From positions 1,059,773 through 1,123,772 of the forward strand of contig JAJNPV010000042.1 of NCBI GenBank assembly GCA_021155195.1: a DNA stretch of 64,000 bases, written 5' to 3'. Both the position numbers and the translations under genes were made by a program. Source of the stretch: Ohtaekwangia sp. Its GTDB lineage: Bacteria > Bacteroidota > Bacteroidia > Cytophagales > Cyclobacteriaceae. Shown here piece after piece: positions 43,952 to 53,464 of the stretch (position 1 is its first letter; each line of letters begins with the position of its first letter). The notes beneath the pieces are model-generated. The model was not told where the DNA came from and ran no database searches. It saw nothing but the letters and a program-made list of their open reading frames with translations.

Positions 43952-44824
43952 CTACTTTTTGAGGTCTTCAATTTGAGCCGCAAAGTAAGCCTTTTTTTGT
44001 GGAAACTTCCAAATTAACTTCTTCAGAACCTCTATTGCTTTCTCCTTTTTGCCTTGTTTTATAAGGATTTCAACAAGAGTTTCAGAAACAATATTTTCGC
44101 CATAGGTCAGATCTTTTTCAATAAGATCACCTTTCGGGATGGTGGCATCCGGTGAGGATAATTTATTCTTGGAAATGGATGGCTGAGTCTTAATAAATTG
44201 ATTGATAATATCAATTTGTTCCTTCTGCTTTGGGTCTTCTGGTTTTATTTTTTTCTTGGATGTTTTAATCTCTTTTAGCAAACCATCTTCAGGATCAGAG
44301 ACACGTTTCTTCGGTTTTTCTTCTTCAGAAATGATCGGAAGTCCTTTTTCAAAGTTGCTAACCGCCTTATCAAATTGTTGTTTGCGCTCAACTAAAGTTT
44401 CAAGGTCATGCTCAAACTCAGTGTAAAAAGAATCATTGATATCTTCATCAATTTCAATAGAAGAGCCTGTATCACGCTGAGCTTTTTCAATTGGAGTTGA
44501 AACGGTTTCTATGATTTTAGTTTTAACAACTTCACTAACCGCAGGTTCTTTAACTTCAACCTTAATAACAGGTTCAGCCTTCCTGTTTTGTTGAAGGGCA
44601 GTCATGATTGATTTTAACACAGAGCGGTCTGTGCTATAAATTGCACTGAGATGGAGATGATGATCTTTGTCACTAAACTTATTGTCTTGAGCAGCCCTGG
44701 CCGCCATTCCATGAATCACCTGACTATAAGGAAATTGATTTTGCAATGAAATTAAATCATTGGTTTCATCTTCAGAGAGCGAAGTGTAATTAGAAAGAAG
44801 AGTATAGAATTGATTCTTTTCCAC
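43952..44824 (-). CDS. TPR-like protein in the miaB-secG block
   Basis: 290 residues, highly charged. The N-terminal ~70 residues include SEDETNDLISLQNQFPYSQ; the middle is a Lys/Glu-rich disordered linker (about 85-235); the C-terminus has a single clear TPR-like helix pair (ETLVEILIKQGKKEKAI, VLKKLIWKFPQKKAYF). It has no signal peptide or membrane segment. Its conserved place between lptE and secG in Bacteroidota suggests a link to envelope biogenesis, but its function is unknown. Confidence 0.7.
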   Translation of the reverse strand: MEKNQFYTLLSNYTSLSEDETNDLISLQNQFPYSQVIHGMAARAAQDNKFSDKDHHLHLSAIYSTDRSVLKSIMTALQQNRKAEPVIKVEVKEPAVSEVVKTKIIETVSTPIEKAQRDTGSSIEIDEDINDSFYTEFEHDLETLVERKQQFDKAVSNFEKGLPIISEEEKPKKRVSDPEDGLLKEIKTSKKKIKPEDPKQKEQIDIINQFIKTQPSISKNKLSSPDATIPKGDLIEKDLTYGENIVSETLVEILIKQGKKEKAIEVLKKLIWKFPQKKAYFAAQIEDLKK

Positions 44825-44874
44825 AATTATTACAGGAGAAAGTAAATGTAATGGAAAATCCAGCCTTGTGCAAC

Positions 44875-45408
44875 CTACCAGTTTGCTAATGTTGCATTGA
44901 AGATATCAATATAAATCTGATCAAGGATTTTGCGCTCTAAACTTTCTTGTACCGAATTAAAATCTTGCGCACTTGGAAAATCGGCATAAAAACTAAAGTT
45001 GCGATCTTTAAAATTATTTTCCGGCTTTATAGTATCAATATAATTTGCGCGCACTGCAATAGTAAGACGCGTTAATGCTGCTGGATCACCGCGCTGATTT
45101 GATGCAGCACCGGATACAGGTGCAATAGGAGTGATGCCATACTGAGTAATGGTGCCTTCAATTTGCAGCTCACCATTTTCAGGAACAACACGTAAGCTAG
45201 AGTTTTGTTGAAAATATTCCTTGAGTTTGTTGGTAAAGGTTTGGCCCAAGTTTGCTGGTCCAAGGTCCGTGTTGTTAAAGAAATCTTCTACCTGAATAGT
45301 TTTTGCATTGGTGGCAGCACCCGTAAATGAATAACTTATACAACTCTGCAGGGTAGGTAAGCAAAGCAAAAATGAGAAAGCAGTTATGGCAATTATTCTA
45401 TTCTTCAA
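44875..45408 (-). CDS. lptE: LPS-assembly lipoprotein LptE-like
   Basis: 177 residues if translated from TTG 45408, which gives a clean signal peptide (KNRIIAITAFSFLLCLPTLQSC) with Cys as lipidation site. The longer frame from 45510 runs through the end of the upstream regulator gene and lacks a signal, so it is rejected. The mature part has the LptE pattern: SYSFTGAA, TIQVEDFFNN, LGQTFTNKLKEYFQQNSSLRVV and GELQIEGTITQYG. LptE plugs LptD at the outer membrane for lipopolysaccharide export. The start overlaps the regulator by 11 bases, implying translational coupling. Confidence 0.85.
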   Translation of the reverse strand: MKNRIIAITAFSFLLCLPTLQSCISYSFTGAATNAKTIQVEDFFNNTDLGPANLGQTFTNKLKEYFQQNSSLRVVPENGELQIEGTITQYGITPIAPVSGAASNQRGDPAALTRLTIAVRANYIDTIKPENNFKDRNFSFYADFPSAQDFNSVQESLERKILDQIYIDIFNATLANW

Positions 45409-46651
45409 GCTCGTATTCTTTAATTTTTCGGTACAACGTTCTTTCTGAGATACCCAAATCGCGTGCCGCATATTTTCTCTTATTGTTATTTTTTCGAAGG
45501 GCACGAACAATTAACTCTCTTTCTTTCTTTATGATTGACAAAGAGTCATCTTCGGCTTCATGCGTTATATCCTGAACTTCTTCCTCTTCGCTGGTATCAA
45601 TAGGGGCACTTGAAGATTTTAAGTTAAGAGTAACGGGTTCATGAACTGTTTCCTGGTCTTCATGAATACCTTCAAACAATCCGGCATTATCTTTTATCAA
45701 TTGTGCTGCGTTTGCAGGATTGGTTGTGCTGTCTAAAACAATTCTCTTCAAATCGTTTACATCCTTACGCATATCGAACAAAATCTTGTAAAGAATTTCT
45801 CGTTCTGAAATATCCTTGCCTTGTTGCTCTTTATACAAAGCGGGTAAACTACTCTCCTTAGGAATATAGTGACTCAGATTTTCTGCAGTTATTTCTTTAT
45901 GTTCAGATGAAAGAACTGAAATCTGCTCTACCAGATTTTTTAGTTGGCGAATGTTTCCAGGAAAACGATACTTTAAAAGTAGATCCTTTGCGTCTTCTGT
46001 TAAGGAGATCGGTTTTACTTTATACTTCTCAGCAAAATCTGAGGCGAACTTTCTAAACAGTAACTCTACATCTTTGCCCCGTTCCCGCAAGGGTGGAACA
46101 TAGATAGGAACGGTGCTTAATCGATAGTATAAGTCCTCCCGAAATTTCCCTTGCTCAACTTTTACCAGTAAATTAACATTGGTAGCGGCAACCACACGTA
46201 CATCCGTCTTTTGAACTTTTGATGAACCAACTTTAATAAACTCACCATTTTCTAACACACGTAGCAACCTTGCTTGCGTTCCTAAAGGCATTTCACCAAT
46301 CTCATCCAGAAATATGGTGCCGCCATTTGTTACTTCAAAGTAGCCTTTGCGTGCTTCGTGTGCTCCGGTAAACGATCCCTTTTCGTGACCGAATAATTCT
46401 GAGTCGATTGTGCCTTCTGGTATTGAACCACAGTTGATCGCAATAAACTGTCCGTGCTTTCGCAGACTGAGGTGATGTATAATTTTAGAAAATGATTCTT
46501 TACCGCTTCCACTTTCGCCACTTAATAAAACCGACATATCGGTTGGTGCCACTTGCATGGCTACACGAACAGCGTTTGTAAGCAAGGGTGAAAAACCAAT
46601 GATGCCAAATCGTTGTTTTACGCTTTGTATTTCTGAGTCTGTAATCGCCAT
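45398..46651 (-). CDS. Sigma54-dependent transcriptional activator without a sensor domain
   Basis: 417 residues from ATG 46651 (the frame upstream to 46693 runs into miaB). The AAA+ domain starts almost at the N-terminus: Walker A LLSGESGSGKESF, the sigma54-contacting loop as GSFTGA (consensus GAFTGA), Walker B-like GGTIFLDEIGEM, and an R-finger region with FREDLYYRLSTVPI. A ~130-residue linker leads to a C-terminal Fis-type helix-turn-helix (YAARDLGISERTLYRKIKEY). Lacking a receiver or GAF domain, it may be controlled by its level or by a partner. It lies between miaB and lptE, as it does in many Bacteroidota. Confidence 0.92.
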   Translation of the reverse strand: MAITDSEIQSVKQRFGIIGFSPLLTNAVRVAMQVAPTDMSVLLSGESGSGKESFSKIIHHLSLRKHGQFIAINCGSIPEGTIDSELFGHEKGSFTGAHEARKGYFEVTNGGTIFLDEIGEMPLGTQARLLRVLENGEFIKVGSSKVQKTDVRVVAATNVNLLVKVEQGKFREDLYYRLSTVPIYVPPLRERGKDVELLFRKFASDFAEKYKVKPISLTEDAKDLLLKYRFPGNIRQLKNLVEQISVLSSEHKEITAENLSHYIPKESSLPALYKEQQGKDISEREILYKILFDMRKDVNDLKRIVLDSTTNPANAAQLIKDNAGLFEGIHEDQETVHEPVTLNLKSSSAPIDTSEEEEVQDITHEAEDDSLSIIKKERELIVRALRKNNNKRKYAARDLGISERTLYRKIKEYELEE

Positions 46652-46653
46652 AG

Positions 46654-48108
46654 TTATTCTACAATTGTTCCAATCAACGTTCCACTGGTGCAACGTTCAA
46701 TAAATACATTGACGTATTCGCCTTTCTTTTTATTTCCTTTCGGGAAAACAGCAACATGGTTCGAAGAAGTTCTTCCTTGCCAGTGATCTGTGCTCTTTTT
46801 CGATTCGCCTTCAATCAATACACGCTGGGTGCTTCCAACATCCAGTTGATGATGAAGGTGTGAATGCTGTCTTTGCTTGGTGATGATTTCTTCTAGTCTT
46901 CTATTCTTAACACCTAGCGGAATATCATCTGCTAGTTTTTTTGCTGCCGGGGTTCCTGGTCTTTCCGAGTATGAAAACATATAGGCGTAATCATATTTTA
47001 CAAGATCCATCAATGAAAGCGTATCCTGATGTTCCTCTTCTGTTTCGCTGCAGAAGCCTGAGATCATGTCAGACGAAATCCCGCATTCTTCACCAAGTAT
47101 TGCACGAATGCGTTGAACTTTCTCCAAATACCATTCGCGCGTATAGCCGCGATTCATTAATTCTAAAATACGACTGTTACCGCTTTGGGCAGGGAGGTGA
47201 ATGTACTTGCAGATGTTTTCGTACTTGGCCATCACATGAAGTACCTCATCCGTAATGTCCTTAGGATGTGAAGTGGAGAACCTGATTCTTAAGTCGGAAT
47301 TCACTTGTGCCACCAACTCCAACAAGTTGGCAAACGTAACAACCTGCTGAATGCCATTCTTTTCAAGTCGTGCTTTATTATTTTCTTCAGCACTCCATTT
47401 ATAAGAGTCTACATTTTGACCTAACAGGGTCACTTCGCGAAAGCCACGATTGAAAAGATCATGCGCTTCAGCAACAATAGATTGTGGATCGCGACTTCTT
47501 TCACGGCCTCGTGTATAAGGAACCACACAGAATGAACACATATTATCACATCCGCGCATGATGGAGATGAATGCAGTAACTCCGTTTGTTCCTAGTCGAA
47601 CGGGAGTGATGTCGCCATACGTTTCTTCGCGTGATAAAAATGTATTAACTGCTTTATCGCCATCATCTACTTTTGCTATAAGGGTGGGTAAATCGCGATA
47701 AGCATCAGGACCGGCAACCAAGTCAACAATTTTTTCTTCTTCAAGCAATTGAGTTTTCAGGCGCTCTGCCATACAACCCAAAATACCCACCATCATTTCA
47801 GGCTTCTTTTTCTTAAAGCCCTGAATTTGAGTAAGACGGTTGCGAACAGTTTGTTCTGCTTTTTCGCGGATGGAACAGGTATTTAGAAAAACAACATCGG
47901 CCTGCGCAAGATCGGAAGTAGTATCAAAACCATCATTTTCAAGAATTGAGGCTACGATCTCGCTATCAGAGAAATTCATCTGGCAGCCATAGCTTTCTAT
48001 GTACAGTTTTCTGTTTTTACCGGTATTGGTTTCATTAGTTACTCGAATAGCCTCAATGGCCGGGCTTTCCCCTTCAATAATTCCTATATCTTCAATCAAA
48101 TTCTTCAT
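46654..48108 (-). CDS. miaB: tRNA-2-methylthio-N6-isopentenyladenosine synthase MiaB
   Basis: 484 residues, radical-SAM methylthiotransferase. The N-terminal UPF0004 domain has the first cluster cysteines (YGCQMNFSDSE, LNTCSIREKAE, ILGCMAERL), the radical SAM motif is CDNMCSFCVVPYTRGRERSR, and the TRAM domain ends the protein. It adds a methylthio group to position 37 of tRNAs reading UNN codons. First gene of the leftward block. Its stop is two bases from the next start. The divergent gene at 48243 shares its promoter region. Confidence 0.97.
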   Translation of the reverse strand: MKNLIEDIGIIEGESPAIEAIRVTNETNTGKNRKLYIESYGCQMNFSDSEIVASILENDGFDTTSDLAQADVVFLNTCSIREKAEQTVRNRLTQIQGFKKKKPEMMVGILGCMAERLKTQLLEEEKIVDLVAGPDAYRDLPTLIAKVDDGDKAVNTFLSREETYGDITPVRLGTNGVTAFISIMRGCDNMCSFCVVPYTRGRERSRDPQSIVAEAHDLFNRGFREVTLLGQNVDSYKWSAEENNKARLEKNGIQQVVTFANLLELVAQVNSDLRIRFSTSHPKDITDEVLHVMAKYENICKYIHLPAQSGNSRILELMNRGYTREWYLEKVQRIRAILGEECGISSDMISGFCSETEEEHQDTLSLMDLVKYDYAYMFSYSERPGTPAAKKLADDIPLGVKNRRLEEIITKQRQHSHLHHQLDVGSTQRVLIEGESKKSTDHWQGRTSSNHVAVFPKGNKKKGEYVNVFIERCTSGTLIGTIVE

Positions 48109-48242
48109 TTACACAACTTTGAAACGCAAAATTAACACATTTTACGCTTTTTGGTGACATCTTGTCAGTTACGATTTTACATTTCTTAATCGGGTTGGTT
48201 TAAGACTATTTTCAAGTAGTTTTAGCCTTGATTCTCGAAAAA

Positions 48243-48752
48243 ATGGCAATTGTTAAAACAGTGAGGGGTTTCACCCCAAAGTTTGGAGCAAACTACTTTT
48301 TGGCTGACAATGCTGTGGTGGTGGGCGATGTTACAATGGGTGATAATTGCACAGTTTGGTTTAACGCGGTAGTGCGAGGCGATGTTAATTCAATAACAAT
48401 TGGCGACAACACAAACATTCAGGATGGAGCTATTATTCATTGCACATATCAGCAAGCAAAAACGGTGATAGGAAGTAATGTTTCAATCGCTCACAATGCA
48501 ATTGTTCATGGGTGTACTGTGGAAGATAATGTGCTAATAGGGATGAGTGCTGTTATCATGGATCATGCAGTAATAGGAGCAGGGTCAGTGATTGCAGCAG
48601 GAGCAATGGTACTTCCTAAAACAATTGTAGAGCCAGGAAGTGTTTATGCGGGTGTTCCTGCAAAGAGAGTAAAGGATGTGGGTGAGGAGATGAAGGCTGT
48701 TATTGTTCGCACCGCAAAAAATTATCCGATGTATGCCGAGTGGTTTAAGTAA
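48243..48752 (+). CDS. Gamma-carbonic-anhydrase-like hexapeptide-repeat protein
   Basis: 169 residues from ATG 48243; a TTG at 48228 would add five residues. The body is a left-handed beta-helix of hexapeptide repeats (VVVGDVTMGDNCTVWFNAVV through VIGAGSVIAAGAMV) with the zinc-ligand-type histidines in AIIHCT and SIAHNAIVHGC, as in the YrdA/gamma-CA family. It probably binds a metal and may hydrate CO2 or act as an acyl-carrier; the family is functionally diverse. The helix at the C-terminus (VIVRTAKNYPMYAEWF) packs on the prism. Confidence 0.88.
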   Translation: MAIVKTVRGFTPKFGANYFLADNAVVVGDVTMGDNCTVWFNAVVRGDVNSITIGDNTNIQDGAIIHCTYQQAKTVIGSNVSIAHNAIVHGCTVEDNVLIGMSAVIMDHAVIGAGSVIAAGAMVLPKTIVEPGSVYAGVPAKRVKDVGEEMKAVIVRTAKNYPMYAEWFK

Positions 48753-48771
48753 AGATTCTAATTCGAGATTA

Positions 48772-49320
48772 ATGAAAAACAAAGGGTTCGATAAGGAGAC
48801 CATCGCTGAATACAAAAAAAAGATAAGCACTTCGGGTAAGAATTTCATTCATGATGAAGAGGAGGAGAATTCTGATGAGTACGCACACTTCTTTTTTGTT
48901 GGAACTCATGAAGGAGAGGAAGTCATTTTCGATAGTGTTCTTTACACGCTTCGGCTTCAGCATGAAAGTGAACTCTTTGATGTAGCCGAGCAGAGGGCTT
49001 CCAAGCGGTTTCCCCATTATGAAAAGATCAGTTATGAGGAAGATGAAAACGGAGATCTTAAAACGCTTAGCAGTCAGGAAGAGGAGATTGGTCTTTATCT
49101 GGCCGAAGTAATGGTCGAGTTACAGGAAGAAGATTCACTAAAGGTAAGCGAGCACGTTGATTTAGATTTGGATCATGGATTTGGTATTGGCTTAGATGCA
49201 GGGTTGCATATTGAATTTGTGACCCCGGAAATTATTCAGCGATTTATTGAGGATTTCAATGCGGATACGCTTTCATTGGATGATACGCTGTATTCATTTC
49301 AGTTGGAAACTGACGATTGA
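48772..49320 (+). CDS. Acidic unknown protein
   Basis: 182 residues from ATG 48772; the upstream in-frame start at 48703 lies within the preceding gene and is rejected. The protein is strongly acidic (HDEEEENSDEYAHFFFVG, later EEDENGDL). Two halves look structurally similar, and the C-terminus ends with LDDTLYSFQLETDD. No motif is recognised; the family resembles small cytoplasmic proteins of unknown role in Cytophagales. It follows the carbonic-anhydrase-like gene by 19 bases and is probably co-transcribed. Confidence 0.65.
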   Translation: MKNKGFDKETIAEYKKKISTSGKNFIHDEEEENSDEYAHFFFVGTHEGEEVIFDSVLYTLRLQHESELFDVAEQRASKRFPHYEKISYEEDENGDLKTLSSQEEEIGLYLAEVMVELQEEDSLKVSEHVDLDLDHGFGIGLDAGLHIEFVTPEIIQRFIEDFNADTLSLDDTLYSFQLETDD

Positions 49321-49360
49321 ATTTATCCATTCCATTAAATAGAAAATTCCCAAATAAACA

Positions 49361-49368
49361 TATCTTTG
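49361..49368 (+). promoter_or_regulatory. Bacteroidota-type -7 box (TATCTTTG)
   Basis: An exact match to the Bacteroidota -7 consensus TAnnTTTG lies 26 bases before the start of the OmpH/Skp gene. The usual -33 TTTG is not evident at the expected distance, so this is a partial promoter match. Position and match together support a short untranslated leader. Confidence 0.55.
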
Positions 49369-49394
49369 CGCCCCTAAATAAGTATTTATAACGC

Positions 49395-50024
49395 ATGAAA
49401 AATCTTTCTCTCGCCCTAAGTTCACTCGCATTGGTGGCTGTTGGGGTTTTGTATTTCCTTCACTTTTCCTCAGCAGGAGCGTCCTCATCTTCCTCTGAGG
49501 TTGTAAGGCCAGGCGATTTCCAAATGGCCTATATAAATTCAGATTCTGTGCTTAAGCATTACGAGTTTGTTAAAGTGAACATGGAGAAGCTTGAGGCAAA
49601 AGGAAAAAAATTAGATCAAGATCTCCAGAACCGGGCACAAAGTTTACAAAATGATATTACTGCTTACCAACGTAACTATGGCAATATGACCATTGGACAG
49701 GCGAAAGCTGTTGAAGAAGACCTTGGCAAGAAACGTCAAAATCTGGAAATGTATCAACGTGGACTTGAGCAGGATTTAATGACTGAGCAATCAGCCATGA
49801 CGGAGGATTTATATAAAAAAATTACTGCTTACTTAAAGGTTTATGCGGAGCAGAAGCAACTTCAAGTTGTGTTTAAGTATAATCCCGGGAGCGACCTTTT
49901 GTACGGAGGAGCAGGCATTGATATAACCAGCGAAGTGATTGCAGGGCTGAATGATCAATATAAGAAAGATCAAGCAGCAGGGGCAAACGTAAAATCAGAT
50001 TCCACAGCAGCTAAGAAAAAGTAA
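49395..50024 (+). CDS. OmpH/Skp-family periplasmic chaperone
   Basis: 209 residues with a signal peptide-like N-terminus (LSLALSSLALVAVGVLYFLHFS) and the Skp/OmpH core: MAYINSDSVLKHYEFVK, then a long coiled tentacle (KLDQDLQNRAQSLQNDITAYQ to about residue 150), closing with the strand QLQVVFKYNPGSDLLYGG. Skp-like proteins hold unfolded outer-membrane proteins in the periplasm. The C-terminal tail (KSDSTAAKKK) is an extension. It stands alone behind a Bacteroidota promoter box and in front of a terminator. Confidence 0.9.
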   Translation: MKNLSLALSSLALVAVGVLYFLHFSSAGASSSSSEVVRPGDFQMAYINSDSVLKHYEFVKVNMEKLEAKGKKLDQDLQNRAQSLQNDITAYQRNYGNMTIGQAKAVEEDLGKKRQNLEMYQRGLEQDLMTEQSAMTEDLYKKITAYLKVYAEQKQLQVVFKYNPGSDLLYGGAGIDITSEVIAGLNDQYKKDQAAGANVKSDSTAAKKK

Positions 50025-50046
50025 GTTAAGTATTACAACCTATTAC

Positions 50047-50080
50047 AGCCATCCAATAAAAATTTTGGGTGGCTTTTTTT
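50047..50080 (+). terminator. Rho-independent terminator
   Basis: An 8-bp stem AGCCATCC / GGGTGGCT (one G-U pair), with inner A-rich/T-rich extension around the loop, precedes a run of T. It ends the OmpH/Skp transcript. Confidence 0.8.
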
Positions 50081-50175
50081 GTTTCCTATTTTATGTTCTA
50101 ATTTCAAATCGTGAAATACCCACGACAAAGAAGTTATTGTGTAGTGAATGACACCTTATTAAAATGCGCTATTAA

Positions 50176-53100
50176 ATGAAAAAAAATGCGCTGGCATTTT
50201 TAGGTATTAGAGACGATGAGCAAACACAAATTGTGTTGATGCTCGCTACAGGTTTTTTTATCGGTATTTTTATTGCCACTTATCAAGTAACGGCAGAATC
50301 TCTCTTCTTAAATAAACTTAGTGATCAGTTAGATAAAGCCTTTTTGATCTCCGGTGTTTTAGGGATTGTGTCGACCATTATCTTTTCATTTTTTCAAAAT
50401 CGCATCCGGTTTGTAACGCTTACTATTGTCAGCATTGTGCTGATCGTATTATCCACATTTGGGTTGTATTATTTTTACCACAACTCCAATGAGAACATTC
50501 AGAATGGAACCTTGTTCCTTATGTATTGCTTGATTGGACCAATGACTGCCATATTACTCCTTTGCTATTGGGGTATCTTTGGTAGGTTATTCAATTTTAA
50601 ACAATCAAAGCGGATAATTGGATGGATAGATACAGGTCAATTGATTGCAATTATCCTGGCAAACTTCCTGATCCCGTTTACTTCAAACCTATTTCCTGAC
50701 ACCTCTAACTATTTGATGGTCTGTAATATAAGTATTATGGGTTCATTGGTATGTTTAGTAATTATTGCCATCAAATATGACTTAGCCAAAGTAAGCAATG
50801 ATCCATCAATTCGGGCTGAAAGCAAGTTTTCAAAAATATTTAAAGATCGATACATCGTGCTGCTGAGTGTGTTTCTGATTATCTCTATGGTCACCTTCAG
50901 TTTTAATCAATTCACCTTTCAAACTTTGCTCAATAAGCAGTATCCCGATCAGCGTGACTTAACAAACTTTTTGGCTTTTTTCAATGGAGCTATTTATGCC
51001 CTAAGTTTGTTTATGCAACTGTTTGTGAATGACTTCATCATGAGAACTTACGGGATTCGCATTTCATTGTTTGCACTACCAGCGGTTGTCGCTTTGCTAT
51101 CAGTTGGTGCTTTGTTAACGGGCGGTTTATTTGGTTATAGTTTCGACACTAGCCCTCAAACCTATATTTACTTTTTCCTATTTGTAGCAGTTACCCGCCT
51201 TTTTAATAGTATGATAAAAGATTCTTTAGAGAATCCAGTTTACAAGTTACTATTTATTCCGCTTGATAGCCGATTTCGGTTTAGTATTCAGACTAAAGTG
51301 GAAGGTGTTGTAAATGAGTCGGGAAGATTTATTGCCGGTATTTTTATTTTCCTTTTTGCGTTAGCTCCATTCTTTAAAATTATCTGGGTTCCAGTAATCG
51401 TGCTTGGATTAGTGCTAGCCTACTTTAAAGTAATACAGAGTCTTTATCAGGAGTACAAAAAAAAGATCCGATTAAAGCTGGAACATGGAGATGGGCATCA
51501 GGAAAAACTTGAAGTTGGATATTCTGAAATAACGAGTCGATTGGAGGAACACCTTGTTAATGAGGATCCAACAAAAGCAGTTTTTTCCTTTAAACTTTTA
51601 GAAAAGATTGATCCTTCAAAAACTTCTGTTTGGGTAAATATCCTGATGAAAAATCAAGCAGAGAATGCAAAGGAGTATGCACAAAAGAAAATGAATGAAT
51701 TAAAAGGGTTATCAGTTTCTGATAATTATGTAATACGGCTGGATAAAACCAAGGCAGATAATGAGAAGAAGAATGTGTTATCCAAAATAGATCTTGAATT
51801 GATATTGAATAGTGGCGGTGATGTACAAAAGGCTCGCATTCAAAGACTTGCCCGATCTCAAAACGTAAATGACAGGCATTACAGTGCAGAATTATTGTTG
51901 CATTCTCAGAATAAAGAAAACATATCTTTTTTAATTGAACTTCTGCATGACAATGAACCAAAAGTTCGAAGCGTTGCCATCAAAACTGCCATAAAGAAAT
52001 ATGATAATGAAGTAATTGCTTCTTTAATTGAAAATCTTGGAAATGTAACCCACAGCATTGAGGCGATGAATGCCCTTATCTTGATTGGCGATCCGGCATT
52101 GCCGCTGCTGGATAATTCCTTTTATCGATCAGGCCAAAGTTCTCAAATCATGCTTCGACTGGTGCAAATTATAGGAGCAATTGGAGGGCAGCGAGCCAAG
52201 GATTTGCTGTGGAACAAAATTGATTACCCCGATAAGGTGATTGTTTCTGAAGTTCTGTTGGCATTGGGCGAATCCGGTTTTAAGGCTGGCATGTCGCAAG
52301 TAAGCAGGATTAAGTATGCTATTGAATCGGATATTGCTGATATAACCTGGAATTTAGGGGCAATTCAGGAAATTGAAGAGTCTGACGATTCGGCTGTTGT
52401 GAGGGTTGCCCTGAATCGTGAAATACAAAACGATATAGAGCATATTTATATGCTGCTCGCTATGCTTTACGATACACGATCCATTCAACTGGTGAAGGAA
52501 AATATTGAGAGTGGTACAGCCGAAGGAGTTACTTATGCAGTTGAATTGTTGGATGTTTTTCTTTCAGAGCAATTGAAGCAACAAGTAATTCCCGTTCTGG
52601 ATGACTTAAGCATTTCTGAAAAAATCAAACGCCTTGAAATTTTCTATCCGCGGGTTCAACTAAATAAGAAACTTGTTCTTAAATTCCTGATAAACAGAGA
52701 CTTTACACAAAGCAACCGCTGGACAAAAGCTGCGGTTCTACACCTTATCGGCAATCAGCGTATTGAAGAGTTTACGATGGATTTAATTGCTCAGCTTTTT
52801 AATCCTGATATGCTAATTTGTGAGACCTCTGCTGGGGCTTTATATAAAATTAATCCTGACTTGTATCATTCTAATGTAGTTCGGTTAAGGGATGATGTTA
52901 AGCGGTCGCTTGATCATTCTATTTTAGAAAAGTCGGAGAGATCAACACTTATGTATTACGATAAAGTCTTGTTTTTTCAGCAAAGTGAATTGTTTGAAGG
53001 CATGGCCGGATTGACTCTATCTTACCTTGCTGATATTTCATTTACCGTTATGCTTACGCAAGGTCAGGTGCTTGTAATAGATGAGTCTCTTAACAACGAC

Positions 53101-53331
53101 TTTTACATAGTTTATGAAGGTGAAATTGATCATTATGATAAAGATCAATCCGTTACCAGTTATCTGAAAGGGCAGTTTGTGGGTGAGAGATTGTCGGTTG
53201 CGGGTTTCGTTAACTCCAACATTTTAAAAGCCAAAACTGATACAATACTGTTGAAGTTTAATAAGGATCGTTTTTATGAACTTATGGCCAATCATATTAA
53301 GTTAGCAAATAAGGTTTTGGAATATATTTGA
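50176..53331 (+). CDS. NTP/NDP-carrier-like membrane protein fused to HEAT repeats and a cNMP-binding domain
   Basis: 1051 residues in three parts. Residues 1-435 form about 12 membrane helices in the manner of ATP/ADP (Tlc) exchangers or MFS carriers, with the conserved-looking SLENPVYKLLFIPLDSRFRF loop near 350-369. Residues 560-800 are helical HEAT-like repeats (NVNDRHYSAELLLHSQ, EPKVRSVAIKTAIKKY, VIVSEVLLALGESG). The last ~110 residues resemble a cyclic-nucleotide-binding beta-roll (NDFYIVYEGEIDHY, YLKGQFVGERLSVAG). The combination suggests a carrier whose activity is set by a cytoplasmic sensor domain. Substrate and ligand are not visible. It forms its own transcript. Confidence 0.8.
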   Translation: MKKNALAFLGIRDDEQTQIVLMLATGFFIGIFIATYQVTAESLFLNKLSDQLDKAFLISGVLGIVSTIIFSFFQNRIRFVTLTIVSIVLIVLSTFGLYYFYHNSNENIQNGTLFLMYCLIGPMTAILLLCYWGIFGRLFNFKQSKRIIGWIDTGQLIAIILANFLIPFTSNLFPDTSNYLMVCNISIMGSLVCLVIIAIKYDLAKVSNDPSIRAESKFSKIFKDRYIVLLSVFLIISMVTFSFNQFTFQTLLNKQYPDQRDLTNFLAFFNGAIYALSLFMQLFVNDFIMRTYGIRISLFALPAVVALLSVGALLTGGLFGYSFDTSPQTYIYFFLFVAVTRLFNSMIKDSLENPVYKLLFIPLDSRFRFSIQTKVEGVVNESGRFIAGIFIFLFALAPFFKIIWVPVIVLGLVLAYFKVIQSLYQEYKKKIRLKLEHGDGHQEKLEVGYSEITSRLEEHLVNEDPTKAVFSFKLLEKIDPSKTSVWVNILMKNQAENAKEYAQKKMNELKGLSVSDNYVIRLDKTKADNEKKNVLSKIDLELILNSGGDVQKARIQRLARSQNVNDRHYSAELLLHSQNKENISFLIELLHDNEPKVRSVAIKTAIKKYDNEVIASLIENLGNVTHSIEAMNALILIGDPALPLLDNSFYRSGQSSQIMLRLVQIIGAIGGQRAKDLLWNKIDYPDKVIVSEVLLALGESGFKAGMSQVSRIKYAIESDIADITWNLGAIQEIEESDDSAVVRVALNREIQNDIEHIYMLLAMLYDTRSIQLVKENIESGTAEGVTYAVELLDVFLSEQLKQQVIPVLDDLSISEKIKRLEIFYPRVQLNKKLVLKFLINRDFTQSNRWTKAAVLHLIGNQRIEEFTMDLIAQLFNPDMLICETSAGALYKINPDLYHSNVVRLRDDVKRSLDHSILEKSERSTLMYYDKVLFFQQSELFEGMAGLTLSYLADISFTVMLTQGQVLVIDESLNNDFYIVYEGEIDHYDKDQSVTSYLKGQFVGERLSVAGFVNSNILKAKTDTILLKFNKDRFYELMANHIKLANKVLEYI

Positions 53332-53464
53332 TTTTAGCTTATTTTTCACAGATTTTTTAAACTGAACTGGGATTAAGACTATTTTTTAAGCTTTGATTAC
53401 TCAAGTAAAATATCCTGAAATCCCCTTATTTTAGTAAATTTCTGGTGTTACCGTTTCGAAAAGG

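Noticed and set aside
45409..45510. Longer start for LptE
   Set aside because: It overlaps the end of the sigma54 activator in another frame and removes the signal peptide from the N-terminus.
48703..48771. Longer start for the acidic unknown protein
   Set aside because: It lies within the preceding carbonic-anhydrase-like gene.
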